From the NCBI RefSeq assembly GCF_024397855.1, contig NZ_CP073343.1, forward strand, positions 3,410,001 through 3,474,000: 64,000 bases of DNA. Direction: 5' to 3'. A program made the position numbers and the translations under genes. The notes under the pieces were generated by a model. The model did not search any database and was not told the origin of the DNA. It was given only the letters and a program-made list of their open reading frames with translations. This document shows positions 58,524 to 64,000 of this stretch, one piece after another. The DNA comes from Marinomonas rhizomae (GTDB lineage: Bacteria; Pseudomonadota; Gammaproteobacteria; Pseudomonadales; Marinomonadaceae). Numbering within the stretch: position 1 is the stretch's first letter; each line of letters opens with the position of its first letter.

Positions 58524-59204
58524 TCAGACCAACAACTCGGCTAAATCATCAATGATCGCATCAGCGCCTAATCCAGTAAGATCAACACCTTGATGATAAC
58601 CATAGGTCACCAAGGCGCACTTAAAGCCAGCATTGTTTGCAGCGTTATAATCTGTAATGGAATCCCCGATCATTAGGCAGTTTTCAGGCAACGCCTCAAT
58701 AGACTCACTGCAATGCAGTAAAGGCATAGCGGATGGTTTTTTCTCTTCTAAGGTGTCACCACCCAACAACCAACCAAACTGCTCTGTCAATTCAAAATGA
58801 TCCAACATTGGCTTCACAAACACGCTAGGCTTGTTAGTGACCAAAGCAACAGGAACACCGTTATGTTTAAAAGCTTTTAGCAAGGCTTTCACATTGGGGT
58901 AAAGCGTCGTGCCGTCGGTCAAATGCGCATGATAGTGTGTCAGAAAAATCCGATACGCCTCTTCATGTCGAGCCGAATCGATCTCAGCCCACTCAAGCGC
59001 TTGCATAATCAACTTAGCTGAACCAAAGCCAACCCAGCCACGGACAAGCTCTTCACCTGCAGGCGCCGCACCAAGCTCAACCAAAAAGGCATCCACAGCA
59101 CGCGCGATATCAGGCACGCTGTCTACTAAGGTACCATCAAGGTCCAAGCAAACAAGTGCTGGCCAACCATCAAACCACTTAGAGAAATAGCTAGGTGTTT
59201 TCAT
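58524..59204 (-). CDS. gph: Phosphoglycolate phosphatase
   Basis: HAD hydrolase of 226 residues. Asp21 and Asp23 are in LDLDGTLVD, with VTNKPS, LLGGDTLEEKKPSAMPLL and MIGDSITDYNAANNAG. It removes 2-phosphoglycolate formed in DNA repair. Its ATG overlaps the rpe stop by one base (TAATG), the standard rpe-gph pair. Confidence 0.94.
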   Translation of the reverse strand: MKTPSYFSKWFDGWPALVCLDLDGTLVDSVPDIARAVDAFLVELGAAPAGEELVRGWVGFGSAKLIMQALEWAEIDSARHEEAYRIFLTHYHAHLTDGTTLYPNVKALLKAFKHNGVPVALVTNKPSVFVKPMLDHFELTEQFGWLLGGDTLEEKKPSAMPLLHCSESIEALPENCLMIGDSITDYNAANNAGFKCALVTYGYHQGVDLTGLGADAIIDDLAELLV

Positions 59205-59875
59205 TAACGTGTACTCGCCAATTCTTTGCGCATTGTATCGATGACTGATTTATAGTCATCTTTGCCAAAAATAGCTGAGCCTGCCACAAACGTGTCTGCA
59301 CCCGCGCGCGCGATCTCAGCGATGTTCTTTTCACTGACACCACCATCCACTTCAAGACGAATGTCGTAACCGCTGGCATCAATCAGAGCACGAGCTTCGC
59401 GCAATTTATCTAAGGTACCAGGAATAAAAGATTGACCGCCAAAGCCTGGGTTAACCGACATTAGCAAAACCATATCAACCTTATCCATCACATACTTTAA
59501 ATGCTCAAGAGGCGTGGCGGGGTTAAATACCAAACCCGCCTTACACCCACCGTCCCGAATCATTTGCAAAGAGCGATCAATGTGCTCGCTGGCTTCTGGG
59601 TGAAAGGTAATAAAAGACGCCCCAGCCTCGATAAAGTCGCCAATCATACGATCTACTGGCTTCACCATCAGATGTACATCAATATCAGCAGTAACACCAT
59701 GCTTGCGTAACGCTTTACAGACCATAGGGCCAATCGTTAAATTAGGAACATAGTGATTGTCCATCACATCAAAGTGGATGATGTCGGCTCCAGCCTCCAA
59801 GACATTATCGACCTCTTCGCCTAATCGAGCAAAATCGGCAGAAAGGATAGAAGGGGCAATGATAAAATCATTCAT
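59204..59875 (-). CDS. rpe: Ribulose-phosphate 3-epimerase
   Basis: Rpe, 223 residues from the ATG at 59875 (GGAG 6 bases upstream), interconverts ribulose-5-P and xylulose-5-P. TIM barrel with [47 protein letters not shown] and [10 protein letters not shown]. An upstream start at 59965 would add 30 residues outside the family. Confidence 0.96.
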   Translation of the reverse strand: MNDFIIAPSILSADFARLGEEVDNVLEAGADIIHFDVMDNHYVPNLTIGPMVCKALRKHGVTADIDVHLMVKPVDRMIGDFIEAGASFITFHPEASEHIDRSLQMIRDGGCKAGLVFNPATPLEHLKYVMDKVDMVLLMSVNPGFGGQSFIPGTLDKLREARALIDASGYDIRLEVDGGVSEKNIAEIARAGADTFVAGSAIFGKDDYKSVIDTMRKELASTR

Positions 59876-59964
59876 ATCTGACTCCAGCAGTGACACAATA
59901 AAGGTCTCATAATGAAAATTTAGACCGTATTTTAACAAGGCCTTTAAAAGAAGTATTGAAAACA

Positions 59965-60951
59965 ATGAATAAATTTACTGCTTTACGTCACGCTATCATT
60001 GCACTTCTTTCCTTGAGCACAACGTCAAGTCTTTTGGCTGAAGAATCTCAAGCAACGCCTAACGCCCCATCAACCCAACAACAAAACACACCAACACAAA
60101 ACAACAAAGACTATATTATCCCTAAGCCTCAAGCTTCTCGGATTGATGCGCTAAAAACCTCGTTAACAATAAGGCGACTCGACCACCAAATACAAACCTT
60201 AGAAGCGGATGGAGCGCCTTTCCTTGCTCTTTATAGACAATCTCTCACCAGTTCAACTCAAGGCTGTGTGATCATGCTGCATTCAGACAATGAACACCCT
60301 GATTGGCCTGATGCCATCGCACCATTACGCAACGCGATGCCCGAATACAGCTGGTGCACCCTATCTATTGAAGTTCCCGACATAATCAAACGTGCAGAAC
60401 CTGTAAAAATGGCAACGCCACCAGCAGACAATACACAACCGCCAACAGCTGAACTGCCTAACCAAACAATGGTTTTTGCTCGCATTCAAGCCGCTATTAA
60501 TAACGCTCAAACGCAAGACGTCGATCAATTCGTTTTTCTAGGTTATGGCACAGGAGCCAGTTACGCTCTCAGTTTTTTAGTAGCGAATCCAAATGCAGGC
60601 GACGCATTAGCACTTATTGACATAGAAGCACCAAAAAACCTATCCGACTATGAGGTCGCACAAAAAATTCGCCAAGTCTCACTGCCCATACTCGATTATT
60701 ATGTAAACAAAACAGGCAACGATCAGTTTGCGTTATGGCGCAAACAAGCCGCCAATCAAAGAACAGATAGAAACGGCGAATTCATCCAGATAGACGCCCT
60801 ACCAGATAGGGTCAATGGAAAAAACAGCAAACAATTGTTAGTCCAGCGAGTTCGTGGCTTTTTAAAACAGAACACCGCCCAAATAAACCAACGAAAGTCA
60901 CTACCGGGCGCAAAAAAAGGGCTTTTCTATGAAAGCCCCATTAACAATTAA
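59965..60951 (+). CDS. DUF3530 family protein, probably exported
   Basis: 328 residues with a signal peptide ([20 protein letters not shown]), a Gln/Pro-rich linker and an alpha/beta-hydrolase-like domain ([34 protein letters not shown]). GYGTG is a nucleophile-elbow position with Gly rather than Ser, so catalysis is doubtful. DUF3530 members have no known role. Confidence 0.82.
   Translation: MNKFTALRHAIIALLSLSTTSSLLAEESQATPNAPSTQQQNTPTQNNKDYIIPKPQASRIDALKTSLTIRRLDHQIQTLEADGAPFLALYRQSLTSSTQGCVIMLHSDNEHPDWPDAIAPLRNAMPEYSWCTLSIEVPDIIKRAEPVKMATPPADNTQPPTAELPNQTMVFARIQAAINNAQTQDVDQFVFLGYGTGASYALSFLVANPNAGDALALIDIEAPKNLSDYEVAQKIRQVSLPILDYYVNKTGNDQFALWRKQAANQRTDRNGEFIQIDALPDRVNGKNSKQLLVQRVRGFLKQNTAQINQRKSLPGAKKGLFYESPINN
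60911..60939 (-). terminator. Terminator of djlA inside the 3' end of the DUF3530 gene
   Basis: Minus-strand GGGCTTTC/GAAAAGCCC stem followed by seven T, lying within the last codons of the convergent gene. Confidence 0.75.
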
Positions 60952-60967
60952 CAATTTAAAAACACGT

Positions 60968-61771
60968 TTACTTGCGCGCGTTCTTGACCATTTCATAAGC
61001 GGACTGAATTTCTTGAGTTCGTTCTTTTGCTAACTCAATCATTTCGTCTGGCAAACCTTTTGAGCTTAACTTGTCAGGGTGATTTTTACTCATGAGACGT
61101 CGATAAGCTTTTTTGATATCGGCATCGCTCATCTCTGGCGTCACACCCAAAGCTTCATAGGCTGCCTTCAACAGATCTTTTGACCCCATATTGGACGAGG
61201 AGTCATTAGAAGAGGACTGATAACCTTGTCTAAAGTGCGCCTGCTGCTTAACCTGAATGTGTAGCGCCTCAAACTCAGCCACAGACACACCAAGATACGC
61301 ACAAACTTGTGACACAAATGATTTTTCTTCAACACTAAAATGCCCGTCTGCATAAGCAGATACCAGCAATACCTCTAATAAAGTACGAGTTAAATCACCA
61401 GGACCGACAACTTGCTTAAAGTTACTTAAAACAGATGCAAGGTCAAAATTGTCTGATTTACCTTCATTAAATAACTGCTTAGCTTGCTCTTGAGCGGCAG
61501 GCGATAATCGTAAACGTTGCATGACAGATTGCGCTAATTGGATCTCAGCTTCGGAAACTTGACCATCTGACTTAGCTAATCGTCCCATCAACAAAAATAA
61601 TGTACGAAAAAATGTTTCTTGCTGAAGACGCATATCAGCACGACCACGAATACTGCCGAAAGCACCGCCAGTTTGTGCTCTATCAACGACACCACCGACA
61701 ATAAAGCCAAGCAGACCGCCTAAAAAACCCGCTAAAATATAACCCAAAATTGCGCAAACAATTTTCCACAT
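60968..61771 (-). CDS. djlA: Co-chaperone DjlA
   Basis: 267 residues. An N-terminal glycine-rich membrane segment (ILGYILAGFLGGLLGFIVGG) is followed by a TerB-like domain (about 55-150) and a C-terminal J domain with the HPD tripeptide in MSKNHPDKL. It stimulates DnaK at the inner membrane. It is divergent from lptD, a common arrangement. Confidence 0.95.
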   Translation of the reverse strand: MWKIVCAILGYILAGFLGGLLGFIVGGVVDRAQTGGAFGSIRGRADMRLQQETFFRTLFLLMGRLAKSDGQVSEAEIQLAQSVMQRLRLSPAAQEQAKQLFNEGKSDNFDLASVLSNFKQVVGPGDLTRTLLEVLLVSAYADGHFSVEEKSFVSQVCAYLGVSVAEFEALHIQVKQQAHFRQGYQSSSNDSSSNMGSKDLLKAAYEALGVTPEMSDADIKKAYRRLMSKNHPDKLSSKGLPDEMIELAKERTQEIQSAYEMVKNARK

Positions 61772-61899
61772 AAAGATATTTCTCCAGAATCGGTAGCCCC
61801 TATGGGCCTGCTTAGATTATCATTTGTCTTATAACGTGGATCCGCTTATGGGCAGCATCCGATTTCGGACAATAATTATTGGCGACAAGTATACCCTGC

Positions 61900-64000
61900 A
61901 TGGTTAAGCATTTACGCACCTACGCTTTATTTTTTCAAAGTCTTTTCATATTGCCTCTTGCACACGCGCAAGCAGATCAATGGGACTGGACGCCCAGAGA
62001 ATCCCTAACGACGGAGCAGCAAGCGCAGCTAAGTCAGTATTGTCAGGGATCCTATATTAACGCCTGGAAAACGAACGACGTCAAAGGGACAAACCTCAAA
62101 GCGGACCTTATTGTTCGCGATAAAGACGGAGTCATTCACCTTCAAGGAGCTGCGGAAATTTTACAGCCACAATCTACTTTGTCTGCGAACAAAATAGAAG
62201 GCATCCCAGATCAGTATTATCGAGCTACTGGCAATGTAACCTTGCGCGGTGAAAACCAACTGATTCGCAGTTCAAGCAGTTATATTGGAGATAATGATAA
62301 TGAGCCAACAAAATTCAAAGACGCGAAGCTCCTTAGCTATGACAGTGGCGCACGTGTAGAAGCAAAATCCTTATCTCGTAGCCAAAATGGCGTCGTGTTT
62401 ATTGAAGACGGCTTATTTACAACCTGTGAACCCAATCAAGAAAGCTGGAAGCTATACGGCAGTTCCATTGAACTGGATACAAAAAGCGGATTTGGAACCG
62501 CAAAGCATGTACAAATTCGTATCGGTGAATTGCCTATTTTCTATTTTCCTTGGCTGCGTTTTCCAATAAACGATTCTCGTCAAACTGGATTTTTATTCCC
62601 GAGCTTTGGCTATTCAGGGTCAGATAGCCTTAGCTTTTCAGTTCCCTTTTACTGGAATATTGCACCAAACTACGACGCTACAATCACGCCACAATTTATC
62701 CAAAACAAGGGAGAAGGGGTTGACATAGAGTTTCGCCACTTAAGCCCTTATGGCGAAACCATTTATGAACAGTCTACTTTTTCAGATAATGACGAAGGCG
62801 AGCAGACACTGTTAAAATTACAATCCACACAAAAATTTAACCAAAACTTCAATGCTGGTTTTGTATTAGAAGACAACCCAACAAAAGATAAATACCCAGA
62901 AGCCAACAGCACGTCGATCGATGAAAAAGATCATTACGAACGTAGTGCATACTTTAGCTTTAACAGCGGTAACTTTCTTAATAAACTTACCTACTTAACT
63001 TATCAAACGCCCGATGACAAAGAAAATGAGCCATTTGAATGGTTACCACGTTTAGACAGCTCTTACCGGATAGCGACATCTCTTTTAGACTATAAAATTG
63101 ACACCCAATACACAGACTTTTATGACCCAGCAGAAGACAATTTTGATGGCCAACGCATTGCCGTTAGACAAGACTCAAAGTTGAATTTCAAAAATGCTTG
63201 GGGAAGCCTAACCACAGGTTTTTTAGCGCAATACCGTGACTATGACTTGCATGACTACAAAACAACTACAGACAGCGAAACATCAATTGGGCATATCAGT
63301 GGCTACATTGACTCATCGGTAATGTTTGAGCGTCGCTTGACGCTGAAAAGTAGCGTGTGGCGTCAAACACTTGAACCTCGCTTAAGCTACCTGAATTCTC
63401 CATTCCAATCACAAGATCAAATTCCTGTTTTTGATGCCAGCGAACCAACCATGACGTATTCTCAGGCATATAGCCACACTCGCTTTAACGGCAATGACCG
63501 AATTGGTGATACGGAACAAATTACACTTGGTTTAGAGAGTCGTCTGTATGATGAAAATAATAATGAAAAATGGTCATTTAAAGCCGGTCAGATCTTCTAT
63601 TTAGAAGACCGTTATGTTGGTATTAGTGGAAATACAATCAAAGGCTCAGCAGTTGACGATTCAAAGCGCAGTGACCTACTAACATCAGCTAATTACAATG
63701 GCAACCGCTATAGTCTGACTGGGAATGTGAATTACAACATGGACGACGACGAGGTCAATTTAGCGCAATTTATTACAGCCATGGAACCAATTGATGATGT
63801 AAAAATCAACTTAAGCTACCTGTATTCGATCAATAATATAAATGCAAAAAACGATGCAAAACAAGCAAGTGTTGGAGCAATTTTTCCAATAAATAACAAT
63901 TGGTCAGCCTTTACACAATACACTTATGACTTCTTAAAAGAAGACCTCACTAAACAAACAGCCGGACTAGGCTACGAAAACTGCTGCATCAAAGTATCAC
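61900..64000 (+). CDS. lptD: LPS-assembly protein LptD, 5' part (cut by window edge)
   Basis: 700 codons from the ATG at 61900, open to the edge. Signal peptide (LRTYALFFQSLFILPLAHAQ), then the OstA-like N-domain (LSANKIEGIPDQYYRATGNV; FTTCEPNQESWKLYG), and the barrel start with FYFPWLRFPINDSRQTGFLF and PSFGYSGSDSLSFS. Cysteines of the disulfide set are visible: YCQG near residue 48, TTCEPN, and ENCC at the end. It inserts LPS into the outer membrane with LptE. Confidence 0.95.
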   Translation, partial: MVKHLRTYALFFQSLFILPLAHAQADQWDWTPRESLTTEQQAQLSQYCQGSYINAWKTNDVKGTNLKADLIVRDKDGVIHLQGAAEILQPQSTLSANKIEGIPDQYYRATGNVTLRGENQLIRSSSSYIGDNDNEPTKFKDAKLLSYDSGARVEAKSLSRSQNGVVFIEDGLFTTCEPNQESWKLYGSSIELDTKSGFGTAKHVQIRIGELPIFYFPWLRFPINDSRQTGFLFPSFGYSGSDSLSFSVPFYWNIAPNYDATITPQFIQNKGEGVDIEFRHLSPYGETIYEQSTFSDNDEGEQTLLKLQSTQKFNQNFNAGFVLEDNPTKDKYPEANSTSIDEKDHYERSAYFSFNSGNFLNKLTYLTYQTPDDKENEPFEWLPRLDSSYRIATSLLDYKIDTQYTDFYDPAEDNFDGQRIAVRQDSKLNFKNAWGSLTTGFLAQYRDYDLHDYKTTTDSETSIGHISGYIDSSVMFERRLTLKSSVWRQTLEPRLSYLNSPFQSQDQIPVFDASEPTMTYSQAYSHTRFNGNDRIGDTEQITLGLESRLYDENNNEKWSFKAGQIFYLEDRYVGISGNTIKGSAVDDSKRSDLLTSANYNGNRYSLTGNVNYNMDDDEVNLAQFITAMEPIDDVKINLSYLYSINNINAKNDAKQASVGAIFPINNNWSAFTQYTYDFLKEDLTKQTAGLGYENCCIKVS

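Noticed and set aside
59956..59964. TTG start for the DUF3530 gene
   Set aside because: The ATG at 59965 gives a better signal peptide N-terminus.

Overview
The window looks like a chromosome segment of a marine gammaproteobacterium of the Oceanospirillales type, Marinomonas-like. The evidence is a single polar-type flagellar cluster with sigma-54 and sigma-28 promoters, pseudaminic acid flagellin glycosylation, a Pseudomonas-like trpGDC order, the nudF-yqiB-yqiA-parE neighbourhood and LptD. The genus is an inference from gene content.

Layout. (1) 1-3721 is an accessory stretch: the first 58 codons of a type I-F cas1 cut by the left edge, a WYL-domain regulator, a RhuM-family gene and a methyltransferase whose 3' end is partly duplicated beyond rhuM. 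(2) 3899-11306 is housekeeping: an aromatic/aspartate aminotransferase, a UPF0149 protein, parE, yqiA, yqiB, an acyltransferase, nudF and tag. (3) 11450-18782 makes and attaches pseudaminic acid: pseB-pseC-pseF run rightward and converge on pseI-pseG, which follow a Maf-type glycosyltransferase gene. (4) 18486-31000 holds late flagellar genes, all leftward: flgK, flgL, an HD-GYP protein with a degenerate metal site, two flagellins, flaG, fliD, fliS and a fliT-like gene. Between the flagellins is a 1.4-kb tandem array of small overlapping ORFs that I cannot assign to any known family. (5) 31227-43029 holds the hook-basal-body genes flgBCDE and flgFGHIJ, cheV-cheR, flgA and flgM-flgN.

(6) 43172-52491 is a 9.3-kb genomic island inserted in the 3' end of a tRNA-Arg(CCU) gene and bounded by a perfect 16-bp direct repeat. 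It carries a P4-type tyrosine integrase, an AlpA-like regulator, an inovirus-Gp2/YagK-like protein, several unknown genes and a two-gene AAA ATPase / subtilisin-like protease module matching the IetAS anti-phage system. The protease gene contains a perfect 31-bp tandem duplication just after the catalytic-His motif, which splits it into two frames. Removing one copy restores one 833-codon ORF.

(7) 52555-64000 is housekeeping again: an OsmC-family protein, trpC-trpD-trpG, mgtE, an MscS-type channel, gph-rpe, a DUF3530 protein, djlA and the 5' part of lptD, cut by the right edge.

The flagellar genes form a readable hierarchy. A sigma-54 promoter precedes flgB, sigma-28 promoters precede both flagellins and flgM, and FlgM, FlgN, FliS and a FliT-like protein provide anti-sigma and chaperone control. 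The Pse pathway and the Maf protein beside fliS probably glycosylate the two flagellins, whose variable domains differ completely.
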